A stretch of 64,000 nt of DNA from Amorphus orientalis (GCF_030814015.1 NZ_JAUSUL010000005.1:186001-250000); one strand, 5' to 3'. Positions 43,794 through 53,509 are shown, counted from the stretch's first letter. Numbers and translations are program-made. The notes: generated by a model from the letters alone, not told the origin.

Positions 43794-45074
43794 TCACCTT
43801 CGGCGGCTCAGGTCTGCTCTCTCCAGGCGGTGGAGGTGGAAGGCGGTGGCCACACCGGCCGTGGAGATCACGGCGCCGGCGCAGAACATCGGGCCGGGGC
43901 CGATCCAGTCGTAGAACTGGGATGCGAGCGTCACGAAGAGGAGCAGCGCGACGCTCTCCACGCCGCCGAACGACGCGAGGTCCGCGGCGCGGCGCTCGGG
44001 AAGGCATCGGACCATGACGAGCGGGCGCGTCGCGCTGATCATGGTGTAACCGGTCGCGGTCCCGAAAATGGCGACCGGTACGGCGGTCCAGAGCGTGATT
44101 GCGCCGCCAGTGATGAGAACCAGGCCGCAAATCGACATGACGGCGATCGCGGCGACCGTCAGCCCCAGAAGAACGAGGGCGCATCCGTACCGCTCCATCA
44201 GCGGACGGACGGCGAGCGTCAACGCGAAGACGGCGACATTGGCGAAGACCAGGCCGACAAGGCTCGCGTTGGAGACCGAGAGCCCGGCATCGATCAGGAG
44301 GACCGACTTCAGGGCGATGCCGGGAACGGCGACCGCGCTGGAGGCGGTCGTGGCCAGGAGGATAAGGCGCACGCGCCGATCGCGGAAGATCGAGAACTGA
44401 CTGAGAAGCGAGGGGCGACGGTGGCCAGTGGGGTAGGCCGGGGACCGTCGCAGCGCAAACGGCGACGCCAGGAGACAGACCAGCGTCAGACACAAAAGCG
44501 CCGACACCACCGCGGTCCACCCGAGTTCGCCGAGAAGATAGAGGACGCCGGCGCCGAGCGCGACGGCCCCGACCGCGGCTGCCGCGCCCTGGACGACGGC
44601 CCCCCTGGGATAGGTGCCGCGCTCGAGTGCCGCGATCATGAAAGCGCCGGTCGCCACCAGCTGCGCTGCGACGGCAACCAAGAGCACCGGCACCGTGGCG
44701 ACGACGAGGGCGGGCGTCTCCGCTGGGTCGAGCAGCAGCCACACGGCAAGCACGATCGCCGCAAGCACCTGTCCCAGGATCACCCAGCGGCCGTACTGAC
44801 CGATACGTGAAGCGCGGCCATCGGCGCCGAGCCGGTAGCGGTCGAGGACCGGCGCCCACAGGAAGCGAAGCACGAACGGGATCCCGCCGAGGAAGACCAG
44901 ACCGATCAATGATGCGCTCGCGCCACCGTCGCGCAGGAACAGGGTCACTCCTTGGGTGCCGAATTGCCCCAGCAGCGACTGGAGGAACGAGAGGCCGGCG
45001 ACGGTCGACAGAACTGTCAGGACACCGCCGGACCCCGGCGCTGCAATGGCGGCCGATGGCTCTCCCGGCCGCAT
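43794..45074 (-). CDS. MFS transporter, likely ferric-siderophore permease
   Basis: 426 residues with about 12 transmembrane helices. SLLGQFGTQGVTLFLRDGGA near the N-terminus and FLGGIPFVLRFLWAPVLDRY are typical of the RhtX/FptX and AmpG-like permeases. Its start is next to the stop of the TonB receptor, with no gap, so it should carry the siderophore across the inner membrane after the receptor has brought it into the periplasm. Confidence 0.85.
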   Translation of the reverse strand: MRPGEPSAAIAAPGSGGVLTVLSTVAGLSFLQSLLGQFGTQGVTLFLRDGGASASLIGLVFLGGIPFVLRFLWAPVLDRYRLGADGRASRIGQYGRWVILGQVLAAIVLAVWLLLDPAETPALVVATVPVLLVAVAAQLVATGAFMIAALERGTYPRGAVVQGAAAAVGAVALGAGVLYLLGELGWTAVVSALLCLTLVCLLASPFALRRSPAYPTGHRRPSLLSQFSIFRDRRVRLILLATTASSAVAVPGIALKSVLLIDAGLSVSNASLVGLVFANVAVFALTLAVRPLMERYGCALVLLGLTVAAIAVMSICGLVLITGGAITLWTAVPVAIFGTATGYTMISATRPLVMVRCLPERRAADLASFGGVESVALLLFVTLASQFYDWIGPGPMFCAGAVISTAGVATAFHLHRLERADLSRRR

Positions 45075-47252
45075 CTAGAACCGCGCCGTGAGCGATACGC
45101 CGAAGGTCCGCGGATCGATGACGCTGACGTAGCCGCCGCCGACCCGGCTGGTCACGCCCTGGGTGTTGGTCACGTTGTTGACGTAGGCCCGTGCGGAGAG
45201 GTTTTTCCAGTCCGCCGTCGCTCCGACGTCGATGGTCGCATAGTCGCCGACCTCATCGAGCGCGATGTTGTTGAAGTCGTTTTCCACCGGGCCGACATAG
45301 CGGACGCGTCCGTCGACGCTGACGCCCGGCGCCACCTCGGCGATGGCCTGCAGGCTTGCGGTGATGATCGGGTCCTGTCCGAAGCGATTCCCGTCGAGGT
45401 CCTGCCGGGTCCCGACCGAATCCAGGATCTCGTTCTGAAGCAGTCCGAGCGAGCCGCCCAGGGTCAGCCACTCCCGCGCGCGCCAGTCGGTTTCCAGCTC
45501 CAGTCCGTAGGATTGCGCATCCGGCACGTTGATGACCTGCAGCGTGAAGCGGTTGCCCGGGATCGTTTCGCCATAGAGCTGCAGATCCTGGAAGCGGTTG
45601 TAGAAGGCGCTGACGTTGATGCCGAGACGGTCCTCCATGAAGCGGCCGCGATAGACCGCCTCGGTGGTCCACACCGTTTCGCTGTCATAGAAGAACGGCT
45701 CGCCGGTGAAGAAGTTGACCGACGCTCCGCCGGGATTGTAGCCGCGGCGCAGGGTGAGGCCGACGGTCTGCCGCGGGTCGATATCGTAGGCGACGCCGAC
45801 GCTCGGGAGCAGGACCGTTTCGGTGTCGTCGAGTGTGCTCTCGCCGACGACCGGCGGTGCACCCGGAATGGGAAGCAGCACCCGGCTAGTCTGTGAGCGG
45901 TCGTCTTGGAACACGTTGACACGCAGCCCGGCGAGCAGATTGAGCCGATCCGTCAGCCCGTACCGCATGTCGGCGAACGTGGCGGCCTGCTGACTGGTGA
46001 CGTCGAGCTTGCCGGTGATGGCGCCGTCGAAGTCTGTCACCGAATGCCGGTATTCGTAGGACAGGCCGACGAGACCCCCGAACTCGCCGGCGATGAGATC
46101 TCCGGCGGGGCCGAACGTGTAGATGAGGTCGTTGGAGAACGTGCCTTCTTCGAAATCGAACCGCGTCGGCTCGATCTGTCTCGGCACGCTCTCGAAGCCG
46201 GTAAACGTCCCGCTCGTAAACGTCTCGAACGTGCCGATATCCGTCAGCGTGCTGGTCTGCAGCGAAATGACGGCGCCATCGTTGTCGAAGGCGCGGGTGC
46301 GCGTCGCGTCGACAAGCCGGTCCCTCAGCGGACCGCCGGTCTGTCCGGTTGCCGGATTGGTGTAGCTCAAGTCGTTGATCTGGCTGCGGGCCTGCGGCGC
46401 CGTGCCGTGCTCGTATTCGCCCAGCACCAGCACGTCGGTGACGCCGAGACCGTGCTCGACCCTGCCACCGAGCTTTGCGCGCAGCCGGATCTGATCGTAG
46501 TCGTTGATGAAGCCGTTGGCGGGATCGAGCGTCTCGCGCGGATCTTCCCCATCGGTGATCTCGAACGTCCCGCGCACGGCCCAGTCCTGGCTGAGCGGCG
46601 CGTTCAGCATGCCGTTCAGCGTGAACGCAGGGTTGTTGAAAGCGTCGAATTCGAGACCGCCCTGCAGCGCCATTCCGAAGTCGGGCTGCGGGTCGTAGGT
46701 GTCCACGATGATGGCACCCGCGAGGCCGAGCCGGCCGCGCAGGAGGTTCTGGGGGCCGCGCAGCACCTCGATCTGCTCGACATCCCAAAGCGACATTCCG
46801 AGGGTGTTGGTGAGGGTCGGCGTGCGGGCCACGCCGTCAACGATGATCGGGAGCCGCGGCAACGCACCGACGGCGAAGGACGAGACGAGGCCGCCGGCGC
46901 CACCGCCCTGGATGCCGCGCACGTTCGGCGGCTCGGTGCGGGACGTGTTGTAGACGTTGGGCGCGATGGTGGCGACGTCGTTGATGTCGGAGGTGGGGGT
47001 CTGAACCATCGGATTGTCGGCGGGAATGACGGTGACGGGCGTCACCGTATCGGCCAGCGCCCTGTCGACCCGCTCGCCCGTCACGATGATCTCGCCGAGG
47101 GCGATGACGCCGTCGTCCGGGACGATAGCGGCATCAGCCGGCGGTTCGGCGGACTGGGCATGCGCCGCATTGATCCCATGGGCGGCGCCGAGCGCCAGCG
47201 CGAACAAAGCGCCGGCTTCCCTCAGATGACGGTTGCGGATTTTTGGACGCAT
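45075..47252 (-). CDS. TonB-dependent siderophore receptor
   Basis: 725 residues. A signal peptide (LFALALGAAHGINAAHAQ) is followed by a TonB box-like GEIIVTGERV near residue 53, the plug domain (VRGIQGGGAGG, LPIIVDGVARTPT, VEQIEVLRGPQNLLRGRLGL) and a 22-strand barrel ending in FGVSLTARF with terminal Phe. The plug's LRGPQ motif is diagnostic. It is preceded by the SIP gene (173-base gap with a candidate operator at 47374-47388) and followed immediately by the MFS permease gene. Confidence 0.95.
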   Translation of the reverse strand: MRPKIRNRHLREAGALFALALGAAHGINAAHAQSAEPPADAAIVPDDGVIALGEIIVTGERVDRALADTVTPVTVIPADNPMVQTPTSDINDVATIAPNVYNTSRTEPPNVRGIQGGGAGGLVSSFAVGALPRLPIIVDGVARTPTLTNTLGMSLWDVEQIEVLRGPQNLLRGRLGLAGAIIVDTYDPQPDFGMALQGGLEFDAFNNPAFTLNGMLNAPLSQDWAVRGTFEITDGEDPRETLDPANGFINDYDQIRLRAKLGGRVEHGLGVTDVLVLGEYEHGTAPQARSQINDLSYTNPATGQTGGPLRDRLVDATRTRAFDNDGAVISLQTSTLTDIGTFETFTSGTFTGFESVPRQIEPTRFDFEEGTFSNDLIYTFGPAGDLIAGEFGGLVGLSYEYRHSVTDFDGAITGKLDVTSQQAATFADMRYGLTDRLNLLAGLRVNVFQDDRSQTSRVLLPIPGAPPVVGESTLDDTETVLLPSVGVAYDIDPRQTVGLTLRRGYNPGGASVNFFTGEPFFYDSETVWTTEAVYRGRFMEDRLGINVSAFYNRFQDLQLYGETIPGNRFTLQVINVPDAQSYGLELETDWRAREWLTLGGSLGLLQNEILDSVGTRQDLDGNRFGQDPIITASLQAIAEVAPGVSVDGRVRYVGPVENDFNNIALDEVGDYATIDVGATADWKNLSARAYVNNVTNTQGVTSRVGGGYVSVIDPRTFGVSLTARF

Positions 47253-47373
47253 CTCTGGCTGCTCCCCTGTCGGCCGGCCCGCTACACGAACGGACCCCGT
47301 AAATGTTGACCGCAGGAGTACGCTTTAAATTCGGGAGCGCAAAGCGCGGACCGGCAGATAGGAACGCGAAAAT

Positions 47374-47388
47374 GCGTATAGCGTAAGC
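47374..47388. promoter_or_regulatory. Candidate TetR operator upstream of the TonB receptor
   Basis: GCGTATAGCGTAAGC, which matches the reverse complement of the motif at 48584-48598 in 13 of 15 bases. It lies 122 bases before the receptor start, in the gap after the SIP gene. Confidence 0.5.
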
Positions 47389-47425
47389 AGTGTGGTGTTT
47401 GAGTGACAGTGGCTGTGGACAGCTT

Positions 47426-48490
47426 CTAGTCTTCGAACCCCTCGACGCCGCGGCGCCAGTAGGCGGTGCTGATCTGGGAGTGCTTGTCGAGACAGAGCTC
47501 CTTCTTGAAGAACCGGCGCAAATCCTGCGCATTCTGGAACTCGCCTGCGAAGAACGCGTACTGCGGCCGCAATGCGCTGGTGAGCTTCCGCGCCACCTCC
47601 TGGATCTCGCTCTCAAAGCGCGACGGATGGATCGCGTGGAGGCGCAGGCCCGTTTCGGGCAGATAGCGCTCCGCGTCATCGTCCTGCGGGACCGCCACGA
47701 CCGCATCGCCGGCGATGCCGGCCCGCAATTGCTCGATCAACCGAGCAAGGGCCGCGATCCCGGTGCCGTCGGCGGCGAGGAACACGCGGTCAGCCGGTGG
47801 CGGGAGGGTCTGGCCGGCCGGTCCCATGATGCCGACAGTGCTTCCCGCTCCGGCGTGGCAGGCCCAGTCCGAAATAAGGCCACCATCGTGGCGAACGAGA
47901 TCGATGTCGACTTCGCCGGCCCCGACGCGCACGTGGCGAAGAGTGACGAGGCGGGCATGCAGCTTATCCTCGCCCTCCGGCCAGCGGGGCGTTCCGTTGG
48001 CGGACATCCGCGGCCAGATGGGCGGTCGCTCCGTGGTCCGCGGCAGCATCAGCTTCACGTGAACGCCCCCGACGGCGAGGTCGCTCACGTCGTGGTGCGC
48101 CAGCGTCACCCTCTGGAGTCCCGCGAAGACCTCGCGGCTCCGCACCACCTGCAAGACCTTGAAGTTGAGCGGGAACTCACCCTCGGTCGCCGTCTCACCG
48201 CGCCATCGGATGTTGGCGGCGGCGGCCGGGTCCATCTCCGCGACATGCTTGGCAAGCCCTTCCTTCATGAAGATGAGGCCGCCCTCTGTCGGGGCCCCGA
48301 TGCGCACGAGAAGCCCGCGCCGCTCCGGCTGCAGCTCCAACTGCATGCCGTCTCTTTCGAATCGAAAAGCGCCGTCGGTCCGCCGTTCGAACACGATCCC
48401 GTGCTCCGCCTCGAGGTGATCGACGAAGTGCGCCATCGCCGATCTGCCGTCTGAAACGGGGATAATGGTCTCCGAGGTCGCGACTGACAT
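47426..48490 (-). CDS. DUF2218 plus siderophore-interacting FAD reductase fusion
   Basis: 354 residues. Residues 1-100 fit DUF2218 (AMAHFVDHLEAEHGIVFERR, GLIFMKEGLAKHVAEMDP). From about 105 a SIP/ViuB-type NAD(P)H:flavin reductase follows: FAGLQRVTLAHHDVSDLAVG, GGVHVKLMLP for FAD, RHVRVGAGEVDIDLVRHDG, SDWACHAGAGSTVGIMGP, and C-terminal RPQYAFFAGEFQNAQDLRRF. It would release iron from siderophores in the cytoplasm by reduction. ATG 48490 has AGGAG 7 bases upstream; the frame extends to 48580 but without a good start. Confidence 0.9.
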   Translation of the reverse strand: MSVATSETIIPVSDGRSAMAHFVDHLEAEHGIVFERRTDGAFRFERDGMQLELQPERRGLLVRIGAPTEGGLIFMKEGLAKHVAEMDPAAAANIRWRGETATEGEFPLNFKVLQVVRSREVFAGLQRVTLAHHDVSDLAVGGVHVKLMLPRTTERPPIWPRMSANGTPRWPEGEDKLHARLVTLRHVRVGAGEVDIDLVRHDGGLISDWACHAGAGSTVGIMGPAGQTLPPPADRVFLAADGTGIAALARLIEQLRAGIAGDAVVAVPQDDDAERYLPETGLRLHAIHPSRFESEIQEVARKLTSALRPQYAFFAGEFQNAQDLRRFFKKELCLDKHSQISTAYWRRGVEGFED

Positions 48491-48583
48491 TTGGAATTCT
48501 CCTAGGGTCCCCGGCGCCGTGATATCTCTGTCCGGGGGCCGGCGACGGGAGCCATTGCCATCGATTGGGACGAACGCCACTTT

Positions 48584-48598
48584 GCTTACGCCATAAGC
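48584..48598. promoter_or_regulatory. Candidate TetR operator in the SIP/TetR divergent promoter
   Basis: GCTTACGCCATAAGC is a palindrome with GCTTA/TAAGC arms, 60 bases before the TetR start and 94 bases before the SIP start. A 13/15 match exists upstream of the TonB receptor (47374-47388). Confidence 0.55.
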
Positions 48599-48657
48599 GC
48601 GGCTGACGCACGCCGCTCTTTGCCGCAGCCTCAGAGGTCGGAGGAGACCCCGCCATC

Positions 48658-49356
48658 GTGACGCGTACCCGAGCCAAACGAGCCGACGGCGAAAGCGCCA
48701 ATGCTGCGCAGGCGCGCCCCCGTCATGCGGAAAAGCTCTCCCGCGAGCGGATCATCACGGCCGCCGTCGCGCTTGCCGAGCGTGAGGGAGGCGATGCGCT
48801 CTCGATGCACGCAGTCGCACGCGAACTCGGGACCGCCGCGATGTCCCTCTATCGCCACGTGCGCAATCGGGAAGACCTGCTGGAGGGGATGCTCGACCGG
48901 GTCGCGCTCTCCATCATTCATCCCGATCCGAAGGCCGATCCGTCCGAGGAGGTGGTTTCGATCTTCGTCGCGATCCACGAGGCGATGGCAAGGGCTCCCT
49001 GGACCATCCCGATCCTGATGCGAAACGATGGGACGAGCCGGCACATGATGCCGCTCATCGAACGCATTCTGCTCGCCCTCACGCGGCTCGGCCTCGACAC
49101 CCGGAGTGCGCGCGAGACCTACATCATGCTGCTGTTCTATGCCTATGGCGACGCATTGGCCCGCGCAGGTCGCATCAAGTCCGCCGAAGATGCCGAACGA
49201 CCGGACATCTACGCCGGATTTCCGGCCATTCAGCGGACGTTCGCGGGATGGGACGCCTATGCCGAGACTTACGAGGCGAACCTGAGACGACATCTTCGCC
49301 TGCTCGCCGATCGCGCCGCCGAGCAAGATGCAGATGCAAGCGACACGTTCAACTGA
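48658..49356 (+). CDS. TetR-family transcriptional regulator
   Basis: 232 residues. The helix-turn-helix is in ALSMHAVARELGTAAMSLYR followed by HVRNREDLLEGMLDRVAL. The C-terminal ligand domain is the TetR_C class seen in many siderophore or drug-responsive regulators (PWTIPILMRNDGTSRHMMPL). It starts at GTG 48658 with GGAGGAG some 11 bases upstream. It is divergent from the SIP-TonB-MFS genes, and matched palindromes in both of their promoters suggest it represses them and itself. Confidence 0.88.
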   Translation: MTRTRAKRADGESANAAQARPRHAEKLSRERIITAAVALAEREGGDALSMHAVARELGTAAMSLYRHVRNREDLLEGMLDRVALSIIHPDPKADPSEEVVSIFVAIHEAMARAPWTIPILMRNDGTSRHMMPLIERILLALTRLGLDTRSARETYIMLLFYAYGDALARAGRIKSAEDAERPDIYAGFPAIQRTFAGWDAYAETYEANLRRHLRLLADRAAEQDADASDTFN

Positions 49357-49491
49357 GCGCCTCAGCCCAGGTGACCCAGTCGTTCTGCGCCGTTTCAAGA
49401 AGGCGCGAACGGCAAGTCATTGAGACCTGGGTCTTCCGGTTGCCAAACTGCGGTCGGCGTTTTCAAGCTATGGGTCTCGTATCGCCGATCC

Positions 49492-51192
49492 TCAGGCTCT
49501 GACGGGAGGGCTGGGTAGATCCCGGCCCGCTCGGCGGGCGATGAGTTCGAGCCCCAGGAACAGCGCGACCCCGGTGGCGGTGGCGCCCCAATTGGGGAAC
49601 AGCGCGCTGGCAGCCGGCAAGAGCCACAAGGCTGTCGAGGGAGCCAGGCCGCCGAACACCGGACGAAGCGCCAGGAAATTGGCGGCGGACAGGCAGAACA
49701 CAATGCCAGTTGCCGCGGCCAGAGCGATAGCGCCGGCCCCGCCTTGCGCCAGCATCCCCGGATAGATCAGAAACAGCATGGGCAGCACGTAGACTGTTGC
49801 AGCAAGACGCAGAGACTGCCCTGCGACGTCGATCCAGCGGCTTCCCGCAATCGTCGCGGCGACGAACACGCCGACGCAGACGGGCGGCGTTATCACCGAC
49901 AAGGTCGCATAATACAGCACGAAGAAGTGGACCGTCAGCGGGTCGAGCCCCTGCTGGATGAGGGCGGGCGCAAAAACCGCGGCCACGAGAACGTAAGCCG
50001 CCGATGTTGGCAGCCCCATTCCGGCGATGAGGCATACGATGGCCATGATCGCAGCGACGAGGAACGTCTCCTGCCCCGCCGACTGGAGAATGGCCGACGT
50101 CGCGGCCACGCCGAAACCGGTCAGGTTGAGAACGCCGACGAACACCTGGGCTGCCACGAGGAGCACGCCAACCGTCACCACGCCACGACCGCCGTCGATG
50201 AGCGCGCGCCAGACCATGGATCCGGCCGCCCGAAGACCATCGCCGGACAGGAGGACGACCGCGACCGCAGTGCCCATCATCCCGATCATTCCGTAGCATG
50301 CCGTCAGCGCAATGGAGCGCCCCTGAAGAATGCCGAGTCCGAGGCCGAGGACGGCGGCGACGATCGGGGCAAGCCGTCTCCAGTCGAGGGCCTGGCGCCA
50401 ATCCGGCAGATCGGATGTGTCGACGCGGCCGAGATGCTTGCGTTTGGCGACGTGGTGCACGGTCGCAAACACGGCGAGATAGAACAGAAATGCCGGCAGG
50501 ATCGCCGCAACCGCAATCTGCCAGTAGTTGATGTCGACGAGCTCGGCCATCACGAACGCGGCCGTGCCCATGATCGGTGGCGCGAGCTGACCGCCGGTGG
50601 AGGCGACAGCCTCGACACCTCCGGCGAAGCTGCGCGGATACCCGAGCCGCGCCATCAGAGGGATCGTGAAATTCCCCGTGGTCGCGACGTTGGCGACTGT
50701 CGATCCGTTGATGGACCCGAACAGACCCGAGGCAATGGTGGCAATCTTGGCCGCGCCGCCAGGCGAGTTGCCGCCGGCGCGCGCCGACAGATCGAAGAAG
50801 GTCTGCCCGGCACCCGTATGAAGCAGCATCGCCCCGAACAGCACGAACGCGGCCAGCGTTGTCGAGGCGACGCTGACGAGCAGGCCCCAAAGGCCTCGAT
50901 CGGACAGGAATACAACCTCGGTGAGGTAGTATATATCGAACCCTCGATGCCCGAACTCGCCTGGGATGAGATTACCGAATAGGGCATACGCGATGGAAAG
51001 CATCACGATCGAAGGAAAGAAGATGCTACCGGTCGCTCTTCGGGCCAATTCCAGGACGGAGAGGACGGCGCCGGTCGCGAGAAGAACATCATACCACTTT
51101 GCCCATGGCAGCGTGGTCATGATCTTTTCGAAATTATAGATGACGTAGGCGGAAGCAGACACCAGAACGACACCGATGACGACGTCGATCAC
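49492..51192 (-). CDS. TAXI-type TRAP transporter permease, large fragment of a fused DctQM
   Basis: 566 residues with many transmembrane helices. It begins MIDVVIGVVLVSASAYVIYN and carries the DctM-type permease signatures GLFGSINGSTVANVATTGNF, PLMARLGYPRSFAGGVEAVA, STGGQLAPPIMGTAAFVMAE and LPTSAAYVLVAAVFAPALIQ. Fused TAXI-TRAP permeases usually start with two or three more helices, which here are found in the separate upstream frame 51189-51437. The start is GTG with its TGA overlap to that gene. It imports an unknown small carboxylate-like substrate, using the ion gradient. Confidence 0.9.
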   Translation of the reverse strand: MIDVVIGVVLVSASAYVIYNFEKIMTTLPWAKWYDVLLATGAVLSVLELARRATGSIFFPSIVMLSIAYALFGNLIPGEFGHRGFDIYYLTEVVFLSDRGLWGLLVSVASTTLAAFVLFGAMLLHTGAGQTFFDLSARAGGNSPGGAAKIATIASGLFGSINGSTVANVATTGNFTIPLMARLGYPRSFAGGVEAVASTGGQLAPPIMGTAAFVMAELVDINYWQIAVAAILPAFLFYLAVFATVHHVAKRKHLGRVDTSDLPDWRQALDWRRLAPIVAAVLGLGLGILQGRSIALTACYGMIGMMGTAVAVVLLSGDGLRAAGSMVWRALIDGGRGVVTVGVLLVAAQVFVGVLNLTGFGVAATSAILQSAGQETFLVAAIMAIVCLIAGMGLPTSAAYVLVAAVFAPALIQQGLDPLTVHFFVLYYATLSVITPPVCVGVFVAATIAGSRWIDVAGQSLRLAATVYVLPMLFLIYPGMLAQGGAGAIALAAATGIVFCLSAANFLALRPVFGGLAPSTALWLLPAASALFPNWGATATGVALFLGLELIARRAGRDLPSPPVRA

Positions 51193-51437
51193 GAGTCCGA
51201 TCGGCCGCCAGGACTTCCCCCGCCCAGCGGAAACATCGCCAGACCGAGCACGCCGATGACGGCAACGAATCCGGCCCGCTGGATCAGGCTCTCGAACGCG
51301 CCGAAGAACGCGCTGTAGAACACGTACGCGCCGAGAAGCGCCGACAGCGCAACGATGAATATTTCTCGCGCGCTGCGTGGTCCGGCCGCCTCGGCTTCCG
51401 ACACGGTTGGCGCAGCGGGCATCGCTTTCTCGTTCAT
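51189..51437 (-). CDS. Small membrane protein, N-terminal part of split TRAP permease
   Basis: 82 residues with two predicted helices: EIFIVALSALLGAYVFYSAF and AGFVAVIGVLGLAMFPLGGG. The motif RAGFVAVIGVLG recalls the start of fused TAXI-TRAP permeases, where a RAxH/F-type segment precedes the DctQ helices. It ends exactly where the large fragment begins (GTGA overlap), so translation could be coupled. Either a permanent gene split or a frameshift. An assembly or sequence error at this point is possible. Confidence 0.65.
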   Translation of the reverse strand: MNEKAMPAAPTVSEAEAAGPRSAREIFIVALSALLGAYVFYSAFFGAFESLIQRAGFVAVIGVLGLAMFPLGGGSPGGRSDS

Positions 51438-51676
51438 TGTTCCGCTCTCGGATCCGGAAGAAATGCAGGATGTCCGGTTCTGCTCCGGCAGCGGGTCGCC
51501 CGGGCGGCCCGCCGCCGACGCTGGAGGATGGTCCGTTCAGATCGCAGCCGCCGGAACGGGGCGAACCACCTCAAGCCTTTGGTGTGGAAGCCGTTTCCCG
51601 ACGCTCAGATGTTTCAATCTGAGCGGGAAAGGCTCTGCCGCCGGCCGCAGTCGCTTCATGCGGAAGAAGGCCGCGA

Positions 51677-52642
51677 TCAGCGCAGACGATCGGGAACCTC
51701 GTAGCCGGCTTCCTCGAAGTAGCGGACGGCCCCGGGGTGGGGCGTGGTGGTGGCGTACTTGAGCGTCAGTTCGGCAAGGTCCGTGTCGCCGACTGCGGGA
51801 AAGGCCGCCGCCTGTTCGTCGGTGTTCTCCATCACGGCCTTGACGATCTGGTAGGCGGTTTCCTCGTCCATGTCGGGACGGGCGGACAGCGCGATCATGA
51901 ACCCCCATGTCTGGTAGGGGCCGGTGTGCTCCATATCGCCGCCCGGCATATCGACGAGCGACAGCTCCGGAAGGTTCTCTGCGATTGCCGCAGCCTGTTC
52001 GTCGGAGATACCGAGCACCTGCACCGGGGTGAAAGTCGCGATGTCGGTGGTGAGCGCATCGAATTTGGTCCCGACCGCGGATTTGATGAAGCCCACGGCG
52101 CGACCGTCCTTGATGGCGTCGGCGAGCTCTCCGTTCGTCCCGCGCACCCAGTCGGGCTGAATTCCCAGCAGGTCCATCACCTGCAGCGAGGTATCCTCGG
52201 TGGACGATCCACGCTGGCCGGGTCCGATGCGCTCACCCTGGAGATCCGCGAGTTCCTCGATACCGGCGTCGCGGCGGACGATCACGTTCTGCGGGGCCAG
52301 CGAATAGGCCCAGAGCAGCTTCGAATCGACCGGCTGACCGTCGAAGGACTTGATGCCCTTGTTGGCATGGTAGAGCGTCGAGGTGGTCACCAAGCCGATG
52401 TCGAGCTGACCGCGCTCCATTCGCTTGAGGTTGTCCACCGTCGCACCGGTTTCCACGACGGACGCCTGGAAATCCGGGTGAGCGGACAGGATGTTCGCGA
52501 GTGCCGCAAAGTAGGCGTAGTGGGCTGACTGGGCGTTCGTGGAGCCGAGTGCAAGTCGCGTTTCCGCCTGCGCGGCCTGGCTGCCGGCAGCGACGCCAGC
52601 GACGATGGCAACGGTGGTGAGAAGCCTTGAAAGCGTTTTCAT
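51677..52642 (-). CDS. TAXI-family TRAP solute-binding protein
   Basis: 321 residues. A signal peptide ends at AAQAE (about residue 27). The mature N-terminus TRLALGSTNAQSAHYAYFAA and ETGATVDNLKRMERGQLDIG match the TAXI (TRAP-associated extracytoplasmic immunogenic) family, as do GERIGPGQRGSSTEDTSLQV and VKAVMENTDEQAAAFPAVGD. AGGGAATAGG precedes the ATG. It is the ligand binder of the TRAP system encoded just downstream. The ligand is unknown, but the neighbouring dehydrogenases suggest a hydroxylated carbon compound. Confidence 0.93.
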   Translation of the reverse strand: MKTLSRLLTTVAIVAGVAAGSQAAQAETRLALGSTNAQSAHYAYFAALANILSAHPDFQASVVETGATVDNLKRMERGQLDIGLVTTSTLYHANKGIKSFDGQPVDSKLLWAYSLAPQNVIVRRDAGIEELADLQGERIGPGQRGSSTEDTSLQVMDLLGIQPDWVRGTNGELADAIKDGRAVGFIKSAVGTKFDALTTDIATFTPVQVLGISDEQAAAIAENLPELSLVDMPGGDMEHTGPYQTWGFMIALSARPDMDEETAYQIVKAVMENTDEQAAAFPAVGDTDLAELTLKYATTTPHPGAVRYFEEAGYEVPDRLR

Positions 52643-52738
52643 CCTATTCCCTCTTCCTTTTTTATTCGCCCGCAGTGCGCGAACGCCTCGGGTCGTCTCC
52701 GCCGGGCTGGCCCGGCACCCGGCCGTCCGGCCGCGGCG

Positions 52739-53509
52739 TCATCCGGCAGTCCAGCCTCCGTCAACGAGAAGGCTGGTTCCGGTAACCAGTGCGGATGCGT
52801 CGGAGGCGAGGAACACCACTGCGCCCATCACATCCTCGACGGTGCCGATGCGGCCGAGCTTGATCTTCTGTTCGATCCACGCGACCCGCTCGGGATCTGC
52901 GAATGTCGAAGCGGTCAGCGGCGTGCGCACGAAGGTGGGGCCGATGGTGTTGACCCGGATCCCATGCGGGCCGAGCTCGATGGCCATCGACTTGGTGAAC
53001 CCCTCAACGGCATGTTTCGTCGCGGCGTATACGGCCCGATCGAGGCCGCCCACGTGCCCCATCTGGGAAGAAATCGTCACGATCGATCCACGAATGCCGG
53101 CATCGACCATCCCGCGTGCCACCGCCTGCGCGAGGAAATAGGCACCGCGAAAGTTGATCGCGGCCACGGCATCGAAGTCCGCCTCTTCCGTTTCGAGAAC
53201 CGGCGCATGACGCGCGAGACCGGCGCTGTTGACGAGCACGTCGAAAGGCCCGACCCGCCCGATCGCGTCCCTTGTCGAGCGAACGTCGGCAGCGTCCAGC
53301 ACCAGCGTCTCGGCGGAGAGACCCCTGGCCGTGAGCGCCTCCATCAGGACAAGGAGTTCCTTCTCCCGCCGTCCGGCGCAGACGACTGACGCACCAGCTT
53401 CCGCCAGAGCGACGGCCGCCCCGAGCCCGATGCCGGAGGACGCGCCGACGACGAGTGCGCGCCGCCCGTCGAGGCGGAAAGACGGTGTGGTCGGCAGGGA
53501 ATCGATCAC
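52739..53509 (-). CDS. SDR-family oxidoreductase of the catabolic cassette
   Basis: 256 residues. [20 protein letters not shown] binds the cofactor, [11 protein letters not shown] is the structural motif, [20 protein letters not shown] supplies the serine and tyrosine, and [10 protein letters not shown] the lysine. Start GTG 53509 overlaps the hisD-like stop (GTGA). It is a classical NAD(P)-dependent dehydrogenase of FabG-like size. In this operon it most likely oxidises or reduces an intermediate next to the HisD-like step. Confidence 0.92.
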   Translation of the reverse strand: MIDSLPTTPSFRLDGRRALVVGASSGIGLGAAVALAEAGASVVCAGRREKELLVLMEALTARGLSAETLVLDAADVRSTRDAIGRVGPFDVLVNSAGLARHAPVLETEEADFDAVAAINFRGAYFLAQAVARGMVDAGIRGSIVTISSQMGHVGGLDRAVYAATKHAVEGFTKSMAIELGPHGIRVNTIGPTFVRTPLTASTFADPERVAWIEQKIKLGRIGTVEDVMGAVVFLASDASALVTGTSLLVDGGWTAG

